This document shows, in pieces, positions 49,857 through 60,294 of a stretch of 64,000 bases of DNA. Positions within the stretch are counted from its first letter, which is position 1. Every line of letters starts with the position of its first letter. A program made the position numbers and the translations under genes. This stretch comes from Laceyella putida (GTDB lineage Bacteria > Bacillota > Bacilli > Thermoactinomycetales > Thermoactinomycetaceae). Location of the stretch: positions 14,498 through 78,497 of the forward strand of contig NZ_JBHTBW010000031.1 in NCBI RefSeq assembly GCF_042665195.1. Direction: 5' to 3'. The notes below the pieces were generated by a model, which saw only the letters and a list, made by a program, of their open reading frames with translations, had not been told where the DNA came from and searched no databases.

Positions 49857-50654
49857 CTACTTTGCAATCCAATCGCGCAGTTCACCATAAATGCTGGGCA
49901 CAGAAGCCAATACGGGACAACGTTCCTCTAACACCAAGCACTCCCCGCGCAAGTCACTGACACGGCCACCCGCCGCTTCAATCAGCATTTTGCCCGCGGC
50001 AAAGTCCCACGGATTGGTACCTGCTGTGACAAAAGCTTGTACACGCCCCACCGCCACTTTGGCCATGGCGAGAGCGGTGGCACCAAACACGCGGAACCCG
50101 CGAATATGTGGGCCCAGCTCCATGATTTTGCTCATATATTCGTCAGATGTTTCACTTCGGAAAATGAACTCAACCGCCACCAATGAATCAATCAGAGCCC
50201 GGTCATCCGCTGCCAGGGAGGGACATTGGTGCCCGTTGAGGTAAACTCCCTCTCCCCTTACAGTATAAATCATCTCATCCCGCATCACATCATACACGAT
50301 CGCCAGAATCCCTTCGCGTCCATGATACAGGGCGATCGAAATGACAAAGTCACAACCTTGCGTCACAAAATTGCTTGTTCCATCAATCGGATCAATAAAC
50401 CACACATACCCATCAAACCGCTCGGGCCGTTCAGTGATGCCCTCCTCACCCATAATCCGATGTTCCGGAAAATGCGTCATGATTTTCTCAACCAAGAACC
50501 GTTCCGTCTCACGATCCATCTCCGTCACCAAATCATTTTTACGGCTTTTGGTCTCAAACCTCACCGTTCCCACCGCAAGGAATGCGCGAATCTTGGTTCC
50601 CGCTTCTCTAACCCATTCTTGCGTCAGCGACAGCATCTCTCTTGCCTCACCCAT
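49857..50654 (-). CDS. Inositol-monophosphatase family phosphatase
   Basis: The 265-residue protein (ATG 50654, SD AAAGGAG) has the family's Mg-binding motifs: GEEGI (Glu), WFIDPIDGTSNFV (DPIDGT) and NPWDFAAGKMLIEAAGG (WD). Members hydrolyse inositol-1-phosphate, 3'-phosphoadenosine 5'-phosphate (CysQ) or fructose-1,6-bisphosphate. The substrate is undetermined. The frame extends 11 codons upstream without an SD. Confidence 0.92.
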   Translation of the reverse strand: MGEAREMLSLTQEWVREAGTKIRAFLAVGTVRFETKSRKNDLVTEMDRETERFLVEKIMTHFPEHRIMGEEGITERPERFDGYVWFIDPIDGTSNFVTQGCDFVISIALYHGREGILAIVYDVMRDEMIYTVRGEGVYLNGHQCPSLAADDRALIDSLVAVEFIFRSETSDEYMSKIMELGPHIRGFRVFGATALAMAKVAVGRVQAFVTAGTNPWDFAAGKMLIEAAGGRVSDLRGECLVLEERCPVLASVPSIYGELRDWIAK

Positions 50655-50851
50655 TTTGATCGCTCCTTTGTGCTGATATCCCTGCACCTATCATTATAAC
50701 GAAAGAGAAGCGCGACGTCGGATGTCGTACCCCGGACATAAGAACCCATCTGGTTTATTAATTCACGTTGGCAATGTTGTCATTTTGGCAAGTCCGAATG
50801 CGATGAAGCATATGATGTGAAAAGAACTTGTCTTAGGATAGGAGAAGTGCG

Positions 50852-51457
50852 ATGGAAAGTTGGTATCATTTTCTGCTCCTTGGCTTGGCTTTATCCACCC
50901 CTGTGGGGCCAGCGAATATAGAGATGATCAAACTTGGGATTAATCGAGGTTTTTATTTGTCATGGTTGGTGGGTATAGGGGATGTCATCTCCAATCTGTT
51001 TATCATGATGATTCTTTTTTACGGTTTGTCTGATTGGCTGAAAAGCGAATGGATTCGCGCCTTCTTTTCCTTGATTGGCGGCTATTTTCTCATCCGTATT
51101 GGACTGAAATCCGAAAAGAGCAGCATCTCCTTGCTTTCTGTCGTCTTCTCCCCATCGGCTCAAGCAATGATGCGCGGTTTTTGCCTTGGTTTGATCAATC
51201 CCAGCGATTTTTTATCATGGTTGGCCATTTACAGCACCATCAGCCAACATACTCCACAGTGGATCTGGTCGGCATTCATGTGGTTGCTCATAGGTGCGGG
51301 CCTGTGGAACTCCCTGTTATCCTTTGCCATCAGCCATTGTCGCCACTATGTAAAGCCTAAACTGGTATCCACGTTCATGCGGGTGGCCAGCTTTATTTTA
51401 ATCATTTATGGCGGCAGTTTTATCGTCAAGGCAATCTCTTATTTCCTGTTTCCTTAA
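50852..51457 (+). CDS. LysE/RhtB family amino-acid exporter
   Basis: The 201-residue membrane protein has the family start (LLLGLALSTPVGPANIEMIKLG), the following GINRGFYLSWLVGIGDVISN segment, and GFCLGLINPSDFLSWLAIY in the second half; six helices are predicted. SD GGATAGGAGAAG. It is divergent from the phosphatase gene and 2.3 kb from lysP. Lysine or arginine efflux is possible but cannot be fixed from sequence. Confidence 0.9.
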   Translation: MESWYHFLLLGLALSTPVGPANIEMIKLGINRGFYLSWLVGIGDVISNLFIMMILFYGLSDWLKSEWIRAFFSLIGGYFLIRIGLKSEKSSISLLSVVFSPSAQAMMRGFCLGLINPSDFLSWLAIYSTISQHTPQWIWSAFMWLLIGAGLWNSLLSFAISHCRHYVKPKLVSTFMRVASFILIIYGGSFIVKAISYFLFP

Positions 51458-51506
51458 GCCCATGACAACGAAAGGATTGACATGATGTCCCAACGCCAAA
51501 ATAAAA

Positions 51507-51544
51507 ACACTCCGTTGCTTGCCCGAGGGCAAACAACGGAGTGT
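51507..51544 (-). terminator. Terminator of glmS
   Basis: ACACTCCGTTG/CAACGGAGTGT outer stem with an inner TTGCCC/GGGCAA stem, and TTTTTAT on the minus strand. It may also serve the convergent LysE gene. Confidence 0.85.
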
Positions 51545-51565
51545 CTATAAAAACCCGTATGTCTC

Positions 51566-53392
51566 TTATTCCACCGTCACGCTCTTCGCCAAGTTGCGTG
51601 GTTTATCCACATCATAGCCACGCTCCACACAAGCATAGTATGCAAAGAGCTGGAGTGGGATCACAGTCAGTACCGGTGCCAAGAGATCGATCGTTTTGGG
51701 AATGTGGATCACTTCGTCCACCGTTTTTTGCAACTCATGGTTGCCTTCCACCGCGATGCCCAATACTTTGGCGCCGCGCGCTTTCACCTCTTGAATGTTG
51801 CTGACCATTTTTTCATACACCGCATGTTGGGTCGCCAAGGCCACCACCGGGATGTTCTCTTCGATCAATGCCAAAGTGCCGTGTTTCAGCTCACCCGCCG
51901 CATACGCTTCAGAGTGGATATAAGAGATCTCCTTCAGCTTCAGCGAACCTTCGAGCGCCACAGCATAGTCCATGCCGCGACCCAAGAAGAAGAGGTGCTC
52001 ACTCGTCGCGATGCCACGCGCAAACTGGGCGATTTGCGCTTCTTGCTTAAGCACCGCTTCGGCTTTGGCGGGCAACTCCAGCAGATGGCTGACAATCTCA
52101 CTCAATTCGCTCACCGCTTTTGGCCCGCGAACCTGAGCGAAATAGAGACTTAAGAGATAAATGGCGATCAACTGTGAGGTGTACGCTTTCGTCGAGGCCA
52201 CCGCAATCTCCGGTCCAGCCCATGTGATGATCACGTCATCCGCTTCACGGGCCACGCTGGAACCCACCACGTTCGTAATCGCGATCACACGCGCGCCTTG
52301 GCTTTTCGCTTCACGCAACGCCGCCAGCGTATCGGCCGTTTCACCCGATTGGCTTACCACCACCACCAGGGTTTTGTCAGTGATGATCGGATTCCGGTAG
52401 CGATACTCGGAAGCCACATCGCATTCAACAGGGATGCGAGCCAGATCTTCCATGACATATTTGCCGATCAATCCCGCATGATAAGCGGTGCCGCATGCGA
52501 CAAAGTGAATTTTCTCAATGCCTTTGATCTGCTCCGGCGTCAAGCCGACTTCTTGAGAAAGGTCAACCACCCCTTCTTTCACCCGTCCGCTCAGGGTGTC
52601 ACGAATCGCTTTAGGCTGTTCGTGGATCTCTTTCATCATGAAGTGGTCAAAGCCGCCTTTTTCCGCTGTCTCGATGTCCCATTGGACTTTCATGGTGTCG
52701 CGCGCAACCGGTGTGCCATCGACGCGCATCAACGTGACGCCTTCCGGTTTCAGGATGGCCATTTCCCCATCTTCCAGGATATGCACATCGCGCGTGTGCT
52801 TTAAAATCGCTGGAATGTCGGAAGCGATAAAGTTCTCCCCTTTACCCACTCCCACGACAAGCGGGCTCGCATAACGCACAGCGATCAACTTATCCGGCTC
52901 ATACTCGCTGATGATCCCGAGTGCGAACGCGCCTTCCAAACGGGCGACGACTTTTTGCACAGTGGAAACAAGACTGCCGTCCCAGAGTTCCGCCAATAAC
53001 TTCGCCACGATCTCCGTGTCCGTTTCAGAAGTGAAAACGTGTCCTTTCGCCATCAGCTCTTCTTTCAGCTCGATGTAGTTCTCGATAATCCCGTTGTGTA
53101 CCACAGCAAACCGTCCCGCCATGTCCACATGGGGATGAGAGTTCTCATCTGATGGCTTTCCGTGAGTGGCCCAACGCGTATGTCCAATCCCAAGTACCCC
53201 TGGTAAGGATTGCACAGACAAGCGTTCTTCCAGATTGGCCAAACGACCTTTGGCTTTGTTTACCTTGATTGTTTCACCGTTGTAAACAGCCAATCCGGCA
53301 GAGTCATACCCACGGTACTCCAGCTTGCTGAGTCCCTCCAACAAGATGGACTGAGCTTGCTTCTCTCCGATGTAACCCACGATTCCGCACAT
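51566..53392 (-). CDS. glmS: Glutamine-fructose-6-phosphate aminotransferase GlmS
   Basis: GlmS makes glucosamine-6-phosphate, the first step of amino-sugar supply for the wall. The 608-residue protein starts MCGIVGYIG with the N-terminal catalytic Cys, has GIGHTRWATHG, then two SIS domains (VVVSQSGETADTLAAL, SLKLKEISYIHSEAYAAGELKHG) and ends KSVTVE. A glmS ribozyme occupies its leader. It is separated from glmM-cdaR-cdaA by a terminator. Confidence 0.98.
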   Translation of the reverse strand: MCGIVGYIGEKQAQSILLEGLSKLEYRGYDSAGLAVYNGETIKVNKAKGRLANLEERLSVQSLPGVLGIGHTRWATHGKPSDENSHPHVDMAGRFAVVHNGIIENYIELKEELMAKGHVFTSETDTEIVAKLLAELWDGSLVSTVQKVVARLEGAFALGIISEYEPDKLIAVRYASPLVVGVGKGENFIASDIPAILKHTRDVHILEDGEMAILKPEGVTLMRVDGTPVARDTMKVQWDIETAEKGGFDHFMMKEIHEQPKAIRDTLSGRVKEGVVDLSQEVGLTPEQIKGIEKIHFVACGTAYHAGLIGKYVMEDLARIPVECDVASEYRYRNPIITDKTLVVVVSQSGETADTLAALREAKSQGARVIAITNVVGSSVAREADDVIITWAGPEIAVASTKAYTSQLIAIYLLSLYFAQVRGPKAVSELSEIVSHLLELPAKAEAVLKQEAQIAQFARGIATSEHLFFLGRGMDYAVALEGSLKLKEISYIHSEAYAAGELKHGTLALIEENIPVVALATQHAVYEKMVSNIQEVKARGAKVLGIAVEGNHELQKTVDEVIHIPKTIDLLAPVLTVIPLQLFAYYACVERGYDVDKPRNLAKSVTVE

Positions 53393-53449
53393 ATTTAGTT
53401 GTACCCCCTAAAAAATTGGTTTCATGATATTTCTCTTTTTGTTTATTGT

Positions 53450-53621
53450 TCCCAAAGTCCGTTCGCGCATCATATCGCAGGTTTTGTTCAATGAGTCGCC
53501 CCATTGTTTTGTCCCGCGATTCCTCGGCTTTGATGCGAAGCCGGGAGGTATCCGCCGAAATTTCGATATTCCTCCACCTCGTCAACTGTAGCGTTGCCGT
53601 CCGTGCTACAGTCCTGGCGCT
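53450..53621 (-). ncRNA. glmS self-cleaving ribozyme
   Basis: On the minus strand the sequence opens at the cleavage site A/GCGCC (cut between 53621 and 53620), followed by AGGACTG, GTTGACGAGGTGGAGG (53586-53571), ATCGAAATTTCGGCGGAT and CCTCCCGGCT, then the P3/P4-type segment GGGACAAAACAATGGGGCGA. This follows the B. subtilis glmS ribozyme motif by motif. GlcN6P acts as cofactor and triggers self-cleavage and mRNA decay. The 3' border is approximate. Confidence 0.96.
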
Positions 53622-53710
53622 TTTACGACAAAATCAAATTCCCTTGTTTTGCTGCCCTTGACATTCGATCACAAAACAAAGGGATGTATTTATGTTATTC
53701 GAAAAGAAAT

Positions 53711-53748
53711 CAAAAGTAAAGAGCGACATCTTGCCGAAAATGTCGCTC
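53711..53748 (-). terminator. Terminator of the cdaA-cdaR-glmM operon
   Basis: GAGCGACAT/ATGTCGCTC (53721-53729, 53740-53748) followed on the minus strand by TTTACTTTTG, 18 bases beyond the glmM stop. Confidence 0.85.
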
Positions 53749-53766
53749 GAAAACGCTTTATTCTCG

Positions 53767-55107
53767 TTAACCCAGCTGATTTCTAACTACATCAGCGATT
53801 TTCTCCACATAATTTTTCACCGTTTGTTCATCCGGTCCTTCCGCCATCACACGGATGAGCGGTTCTGTCCCGGATGGGCGAACCAGCACACGGCCCTCGT
53901 TTCCAAGCAGGCTTTCCACTTCTTTGATGCTGGCTTGAATCGCTTCGTTTTGCTCCCAACCTTCTTTGGACGCAACGCGCACATTGACCAACACTTGTGG
54001 ATACTGTTTCATGATCCCAGCCAGATCGCTCAAGGCCTGTGCCTTATCTTTCACCACACGCAACAATTGGACAGCGGTCAACATGCCGTCCCCGGTGGTG
54101 TTGTGATCCAAGAAAATGATATGGCCAGATTGCTCTCCACCCAAATTATATCCGCCCGCGCGCATTTTCTCCATCACATAGCGGTCACCCACTTTGGTGC
54201 GTTCGGTTTTAATGCCCATTTCATCCATGGCCTTGAAGAAACCAATGTTACTCATGACAGTGGTTACAACGGTATTCCCGTTCAACTCACCTTTTTCTTT
54301 CAGGTAACCGGCACAAATGGACATGATCATATCTCCGTCAACCAGGTTTCCTTTTTCATCAACAGCGATTAAGCGATCCGCATCCCCGTCAAACGCCAAA
54401 CCCAGATGCGCTTGCTTTTTCAACACCTCTTGTCGCAAACGCTCCGGATGGGTCGAGCCGCACTCCACATTGATATTGATCCCATCGGGATGAACGTTCA
54501 TCGCCGTCACATCGGCACCCAAATCCCGGAGCAGATGCGGCGCCAATTCATATGCCGCCCCATTGGCGCAGTCGACCACAATGTGCATTCCGCACAAATC
54601 GATGTCGATGGTTGACTTCAAATGATCCAAATACGCTTTCACCACATCATGGTCATCGGTGACGCGGCCGATTTGGTCACCCGAAGGACGTGGCAATGCA
54701 TCTTCTTCCATATCAAGCAGTTCCTCGATTTCCGCTTCTACTTCATCCAACAGTTTAAAGCCGTCCGCACCAAAAAACTTGATGCCATTATCTTCAAACG
54801 GGTTGTGGGAAGCAGAAATCATCACACCGGCATCTGCATGTAAATAACGGGTGAGAAACGCCACACCCGGGGTACTCACCACACCTAAACGCACCACATC
54901 GCAACCCATCGAAAGCATGCCGGCCATCAGGGAAGCTTCCAACATTTCACCAGATAAACGTGTATCACGACCGATAACGATTTTAGGACGCTGTTTTCCT
55001 TTGGTTAACACATAGGCACCACAACGTCCTAAGCGGAAAGCCAATTCCGGTGTCAATTGTTTATTGGCTACTCCTCTCACTCCATCGGTTCCAAAGTATT
55101 TACCCAT
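53767..55107 (-). CDS. glmM: Phosphoglucosamine mutase GlmM
   Basis: It converts GlcN-6-P to GlcN-1-P. The 446-residue protein begins MGKYFGTDGVRGVAN, has the phosphoserine loop VMISASHNPFEDNGIKFFG, the metal site DGDADRLIAVDE and the sugar-binding GEQSGHIIF. It is last in cdaA-cdaR-glmM. GlmM is known to bind and inhibit CdaA in Firmicutes, which fits the gene order. Confidence 0.98.
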   Translation of the reverse strand: MGKYFGTDGVRGVANKQLTPELAFRLGRCGAYVLTKGKQRPKIVIGRDTRLSGEMLEASLMAGMLSMGCDVVRLGVVSTPGVAFLTRYLHADAGVMISASHNPFEDNGIKFFGADGFKLLDEVEAEIEELLDMEEDALPRPSGDQIGRVTDDHDVVKAYLDHLKSTIDIDLCGMHIVVDCANGAAYELAPHLLRDLGADVTAMNVHPDGININVECGSTHPERLRQEVLKKQAHLGLAFDGDADRLIAVDEKGNLVDGDMIMSICAGYLKEKGELNGNTVVTTVMSNIGFFKAMDEMGIKTERTKVGDRYVMEKMRAGGYNLGGEQSGHIIFLDHNTTGDGMLTAVQLLRVVKDKAQALSDLAGIMKQYPQVLVNVRVASKEGWEQNEAIQASIKEVESLLGNEGRVLVRPSGTEPLIRVMAEGPDEQTVKNYVEKIADVVRNQLG

Positions 55108-55142
55108 GTTTTCTCCTCCTCGTTAACGAACCAATCCCTTGT

Positions 55143-56339
55143 TCAGCGGATTCTACATTTTGCTTTTGGTTCTGGTTGCCCAACCACCTGCACATATGAA
55201 GGCAATATAAATTGGATCGGCACTTCATGAGTCCCTACAGGTAAATTGGATACATCGACTAGCGCTTTTATGTCTGTATTATTCAATTTTGCCAGTTGTT
55301 CAGGTGCACCAGAAAGAGTGATATTCAGTTTACCGCCAGATGGTGAAATGATTTCCGCCTCGGCTCCTTCCCTGAGACCTGTTATCTCAATGGGGATCTC
55401 TCTAAGCATTTTAGTCTCAGCACGAACCATTTTAACATAGATTTCTACTTGTTGGGGTTCCACTTTTATGGCTCCATCCTGAACGGGTATGGGCATCAGA
55501 ATGGTCTGATCCCGTTTCACTTTGCTCAAATCCAGCTTGGGGCCATTATACACCTGCAACTCCTCTAGATAGTCTTCAGGGCCATATACGGCCACTTTGT
55601 CGACATTTGTGGTGATTTTTTCCACCGCGTATCCAGTTGGCGGCCCTTTACCCACCTCTACCCTGAGCGGCACTTCTTTATTGGGAATATTGATGGGCAC
55701 TTGCACTTGGACGGTCTCCGGATTCACCTCGACATGCCGGAGCACGCCCGTTTCCCCATACGCTTGGACGCGTAACGGTTTATTGAACGACTGCTCTTGC
55801 TTGTTCAGGTTGATCATCACCTTAACCGAAGTGACCTTATCCAGCGTCGATTCAGAACCGCGCACCAACACCTTGGACGGATTGATGATCGGTAGGCTCA
55901 CCCTGAATCCTTCAGGCACATCACCAACAAACTCCGCTTGCACCATCATCTCTTTTTGCACTTTTTCTTCCAGATGAACCTCTACTTCCTTGGGTTCAAT
56001 CTGTTTGGTGATCCCATTGGGCAATCCTTCGGCCTGCACTGGCAGGCTATGTACCCCCGCTCCCACTTTGCGCGCATCCACAAACACTCGGTAAGTGCTG
56101 GGGAGACGCTCCAGTACGGTATTGTCGCCATACAGCGTCAACACCACTTTTTGCGGCTGTTCGACTAATTCAAACCGGTTTTTGTCATACTTAACGGCAA
56201 CCGAAATGTCCCGAATCTGCGTGCGGTCTCCATCGGTGGGAGCGGTAAGGGTCGCATCAGTGACAGAACCCCACAGCATGATCGCCAATGCCACAGAGAC
56301 CACGCGCAACCATAAATCGTTCTGCAACCATTTATTCAT
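55143..56339 (-). CDS. cdaR: CdaR (YbbR-domain) regulator of c-di-AMP cyclase
   Basis: The 398-residue protein has an N-terminal membrane helix (LWLRVVSVALAIMLWGSV) followed by repeated YbbR domains outside the membrane (for example KVVLTLYGDNTVLERLP and VTLSGAPEQL-type repeats). It overlaps cdaA by 8 nt and precedes glmM, the standard module. CdaR binds CdaA and modulates its activity. Confidence 0.95.
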   Translation of the reverse strand: MNKWLQNDLWLRVVSVALAIMLWGSVTDATLTAPTDGDRTQIRDISVAVKYDKNRFELVEQPQKVVLTLYGDNTVLERLPSTYRVFVDARKVGAGVHSLPVQAEGLPNGITKQIEPKEVEVHLEEKVQKEMMVQAEFVGDVPEGFRVSLPIINPSKVLVRGSESTLDKVTSVKVMINLNKQEQSFNKPLRVQAYGETGVLRHVEVNPETVQVQVPINIPNKEVPLRVEVGKGPPTGYAVEKITTNVDKVAVYGPEDYLEELQVYNGPKLDLSKVKRDQTILMPIPVQDGAIKVEPQQVEIYVKMVRAETKMLREIPIEITGLREGAEAEIISPSGGKLNITLSGAPEQLAKLNNTDIKALVDVSNLPVGTHEVPIQFILPSYVQVVGQPEPKAKCRIR

Positions 56340-57150
56340 GCCGCTTATCCTCCTTGTCCTTACGCAACCAAAATACGGGACTTTTCTCCGGTGACTTCAA
56401 TTCCTCATACAAACGGGACGCCAATTGTTCTTCGCTGATATTCCTTTCCAATTGTCCCGATAAGGCCAGGGAAATCTGTCCAGTCTCTTCAGAAACCATC
56501 ACCATGACAGCATCAGAAATCTCACTCAACCCAATGCCTGCGCGATGGCGAGTGCCGAGATCTTTGCTGATGAAAGGATTTTCAGACAATGGCAAATAAC
56601 AACCGGCGGCCATGATGCGGTCATTCCGAATGATCACGGCTCCATCATGCAAGGGAGTATTGGGAAAAAAAATATTTTTAAGCAGCTCGGAACTCAGTTT
56701 GGCCTCTAAAACCGTTCCCGTCTCAATATAATCACTCAGGCCCGTCTGTCGCTCAATGGCGATCAGCGCACCGATTTTTCGTTTCGAGAAAAAGGAGACG
56801 GCCCGTGACACCTCTCCTACCACCATCGCTGCCATCTTGTCTTCGACCTGGCCCGTGCGGCCAAAGATTCCTCCCCGGCCCAACTGTTCCAACGCACGAC
56901 GCAATTCAGGCTGGAAGATGATAATCACCGTAATGACCCCGACGGAAAATAAGTTCTCAATCAGCCACTGCAATGTGGCCAAATGGAAAAGATTGCTTAT
57001 CAACCAAATCAACAAGAGGACACTAATTCCCTTTAAGAGTTGAACCGCTCTGGTCCCCTTGAGTAAAGTCAGAAGATGATAAATGATATAGCTAACAATC
57101 AATATATCAACAACATCATTGAGATAACTCGTCACTCCATCTAATTGCAT
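56332..57150 (-). CDS. cdaA: Diadenylate cyclase CdaA
   Basis: CdaA makes c-di-AMP, essential for potassium and wall homeostasis. The 272-residue protein has three N-terminal membrane helices and a C-terminal DAC domain with GALIAIERQTGLSDYIETG, the catalytic HDGAVIIRN (DGA) and GTRHRAGIGLSEISDA (RHR). Length and order match B. subtilis CdaA. Confidence 0.98.
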   Translation of the reverse strand: MQLDGVTSYLNDVVDILIVSYIIYHLLTLLKGTRAVQLLKGISVLLLIWLISNLFHLATLQWLIENLFSVGVITVIIIFQPELRRALEQLGRGGIFGRTGQVEDKMAAMVVGEVSRAVSFFSKRKIGALIAIERQTGLSDYIETGTVLEAKLSSELLKNIFFPNTPLHDGAVIIRNDRIMAAGCYLPLSENPFISKDLGTRHRAGIGLSEISDAVMVMVSEETGQISLALSGQLERNISEEQLASRLYEELKSPEKSPVFWLRKDKEDKRHE

Positions 57151-57525
57151 TCGGTCCCTCCATCAACGTCCATCTCTTGTGTATTATGCTACATCAAGTA
57201 CGGTTTTTACCCTCCTCCATTATGAGGCAACTTATCAAAAAAAGAAATGTCTATAAGAATGATGGGAAATGACGCAATAATCCTTCTCCATCATCTGGAA
57301 AAAACCACAAAAAAAGAGTGGAGCTGGCATCCCCACTCTTGAGCTTGTTGTTGAAATGGCCCAGGAGTCGATTTTTGCTTCTCAACTCCATGGCCTCATC
57401 GGTAAACAACTCCGTCGCCGAACGTCGCTTGATGAACAGCTACCGGCAACGAAGCATTTCAAAAATCTCCCTCCTCTGGATTGACTAAGATCCCGAGAGT
57501 GAAGATGGAGCCTCCACTCCGTTCA
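57151..57525. other. Intergenic region with ppc terminator
   Basis: No gene is visible. On the minus strand AAGAGTGG/CCACTCTT (57314-57321, 57333-57340) followed by TTTTTTT terminates ppc. The rest probably holds the cdaA promoter. Confidence 0.8.
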
Positions 57526-60294
57526 TTAGCCCGTATTTCTCAGACCGGCGGCAATGCCATTGATGGTCAGCAACACTTCTTCCAGAAGATCTTCCATTTG
57601 CTCATTCTCCCCTTGGCGGCGTTGCTTCAACAAGTGAACTTGAATAAAGCTGAGCGGGTCTACATAGGGATTGCGCAAACGGATGGAGTCTTGGATCACG
57701 GGAACATGATCCATGCATTCATCTTGGTCGGTTATGCGGAGCACCATGGTTTTGGTATGCTGATATTCCTCAGCGATCATTTGGAAAATGCGCTCCGCTT
57801 CACCTTGATCTTGCGCCAGCTTGGTATATTCATGAGCGATGACCAGGTCCGCTTTGGCCAAGGCCATCTGCAGGTTATCAATCAAGGCGCTGAAGAACGG
57901 CCAGTCTTGATACATTTCTTTGAGCAATTCCAAATTGGCTTCGCGCTGCGCCAAGAATTTCGCTATTCCTGTTCCCGCCGCATACCATGCCGGGAAGAGA
58001 TAGCGTGTTTGCGTCCAGGCAAAAACCCATGGAATCGCGCGCAAATCCTCAAAACGTTGGCTGTTTTTGCGGCGTGCCGGACGTGAACCGATTTTGAGTT
58101 CCCCAATCTCCGGCAATGGAGTCACTTCGTTAAAGAAGGAGATAAAGACCGGATCTTCAAATACCAATTGCTGATACTTCCGCAAAGCATGTTGCGACAT
58201 GGTTTCGATCGCTTCTAGCCACTCCGGCTTTAAGTTTTCCTGACCGCCGACCAACGCTTTGGCCGTCGACAACAATAACGCGGAAGTCGCTTGTTCCAGA
58301 CTGCGCAACGCGATTGGTTGCATGGAATAACGGGAAGACAGGACCTCGCCCTGCTCCGTGATTTTGACCCCACCCAGCATGGCTTGAACCGGATTGGCCA
58401 TAATGCTGCGGTGCAACGGCCCGCCCCCGCGGCCAAGCGCCCCGCCGCGCCCGTGGAAAAAACGGGCAGAAAGGCCATATTGCTGCGCCAATTTCGTCAA
58501 ATTCATTTGCGCCCGATACAGCTCCCAGTTTGCCGAGATCACGCCGCCGTCCTTATTGCTGTCGGAATAACCCAGCATGATTTCCTGGATGTGCTGCTGG
58601 TTGCGGATAAAGGGAACAAAGGCAGGGTTCTCAAAATAAGCTTTCATGATCTCTTCCGCCTGATGCAGGTCATCGATCGTCTCCAATAGCGGCACCACAT
58701 GCAAACGCGACACAGCCTGCCCCTTTGCAATGCGATGAAGTCCGACCTCTTTGGCGAACAACGTCACTTCCAACAGGTCACTCGTGCCCTGGGTCATGCT
58801 GATCAGATAGTTGCAGATCGCCTCTTCGCCGAATTCCTCTTTCGCTTTCGCAATGGTGCGGAATAATTCCAAGCAATTCTCCGTTTCGGGTGAGTACTGG
58901 ATAAAGCTTGAAGTCAATGGGCGGGGATCCGTCAATAATGGCGTCAACAAGTCTAATTTGTCTTGTTCATCAAGTTGATCATAAGCTTCACATATGCCCA
59001 AAGAAGCGAAAATTTCCGTCAACGCCTTTTCATGCTCCGCACTGTGCTGGCGGATATCCAGCGTCAACAGGTGGAATCCAAACAACTCCACTTGGCGAAT
59101 GAGCCGCGCTAACTCATGATCAGCCAATACGTTGGCTTGATGCGTGCACAAGCTTGTCTGAATATGACGCAAATCTTGAAGAAAAGCCTCTTTGTTCGCA
59201 TAAGCGCCCCATTCTGGTTTACCCAGGCGCGTGTGCTTCAAACGCGCCAACATATAGGTGCATTTGCGGCGATAAGGCTCATGCTCGTTACGCCATTCTC
59301 CCTGCCCCACATCTTCCAACAACACGTTTTCCTCATCATCGGCAAGCGATTGGGCCAATTCGTCCGTGATGGTGATTTTTCTCGTGGAAAAACTCAATTT
59401 TTTGATTAGCTTTTTCAACGCTTCTTCATATTTGCGAATCACGAGTGCCCGCTGCAATTCCAGCGTGCGCCATGTCACTTCTGGCGTGACTGATGGATTT
59501 CCGTCCCTGTCCCCACCGATCCATGATCCAAAACGCAAAAAGGTGGGCACATCCCAATCCCTTTCCGGGTACACCTCGGACAAACAGCGTTCCAATTCCA
59601 TATGCACCTGCGGTAGCACATCAAACAAAATTTCATCCACATAATAGAGGCCATTGCGCACTTCGTCCATCACAGTCGGTTTCCGCGTTCTCAACTCATC
59701 GCTCTGCCACAATAAGCTGATTTCCCCTAATATATTTTCTCTTATCTCTTCCCGTTCACTCTCTGTCACATAAGGGTGGTCTAACTTCATCATCTCATTG
59801 GCAATCCGGTGGTGGATATCCAATGTGGTCCGTCTCATCGCTTCTGTTGGATGCGCGGTAATCACCAACTCCAACGCCAGATAAGGCAAGATTTGATCAA
59901 TCTCGTCCGCTGTCAGACCGTTTTCTTTGCATTGGCGCACCGCATACTCAATGGAAAATGGTTGCACCTGTCCGTTTTCCGAGCGACGATAATGACGGTG
60001 CCTGCGGACACGATGATTTTGTTCCGCAATATTCACCAACTGAAAATAGATCGCAAATGCTCGAATCATATCATGGCGCATCGCAGGAGATAATTGCTCC
60101 ACCTCCGCTTTGCACTTCATCAGGGTTTGTGGATCAAAAGAGGAGCGAAGTTGCTTCGTCAACTCTCTCATTCTCTCCACCCGCTCAAAGCATTCTTTCC
60201 CCCCTTGCATCACCAACACTTCACCCAATAACTGGCCCAGCATCTTCACGTCTCTCCTCAGAGGGGAAACCGTTTGATTTGTGGCAGACTGCAT
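57526..60294 (-). CDS. ppc: Phosphoenolpyruvate carboxylase
   Basis: PEPC makes oxaloacetate from PEP and bicarbonate, an anaplerotic step. The 922-residue protein carries the catalytic motifs LVITAHPTEAMRRT (His), GGDRDGNP, LGYSDSNKDGG, FHGRGGALGRGGGP and the C-terminal INGIAAGLRNTG. Length is typical. The transcript probably begins in the gene-free region 60295-60564. Many Bacillales use pyruvate carboxylase instead; PEPC is present only in some groups. Confidence 0.97.
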   Translation of the reverse strand: MQSATNQTVSPLRRDVKMLGQLLGEVLVMQGGKECFERVERMRELTKQLRSSFDPQTLMKCKAEVEQLSPAMRHDMIRAFAIYFQLVNIAEQNHRVRRHRHYRRSENGQVQPFSIEYAVRQCKENGLTADEIDQILPYLALELVITAHPTEAMRRTTLDIHHRIANEMMKLDHPYVTESEREEIRENILGEISLLWQSDELRTRKPTVMDEVRNGLYYVDEILFDVLPQVHMELERCLSEVYPERDWDVPTFLRFGSWIGGDRDGNPSVTPEVTWRTLELQRALVIRKYEEALKKLIKKLSFSTRKITITDELAQSLADDEENVLLEDVGQGEWRNEHEPYRRKCTYMLARLKHTRLGKPEWGAYANKEAFLQDLRHIQTSLCTHQANVLADHELARLIRQVELFGFHLLTLDIRQHSAEHEKALTEIFASLGICEAYDQLDEQDKLDLLTPLLTDPRPLTSSFIQYSPETENCLELFRTIAKAKEEFGEEAICNYLISMTQGTSDLLEVTLFAKEVGLHRIAKGQAVSRLHVVPLLETIDDLHQAEEIMKAYFENPAFVPFIRNQQHIQEIMLGYSDSNKDGGVISANWELYRAQMNLTKLAQQYGLSARFFHGRGGALGRGGGPLHRSIMANPVQAMLGGVKITEQGEVLSSRYSMQPIALRSLEQATSALLLSTAKALVGGQENLKPEWLEAIETMSQHALRKYQQLVFEDPVFISFFNEVTPLPEIGELKIGSRPARRKNSQRFEDLRAIPWVFAWTQTRYLFPAWYAAGTGIAKFLAQREANLELLKEMYQDWPFFSALIDNLQMALAKADLVIAHEYTKLAQDQGEAERIFQMIAEEYQHTKTMVLRITDQDECMDHVPVIQDSIRLRNPYVDPLSFIQVHLLKQRRQGENEQMEDLLEEVLLTINGIAAGLRNTG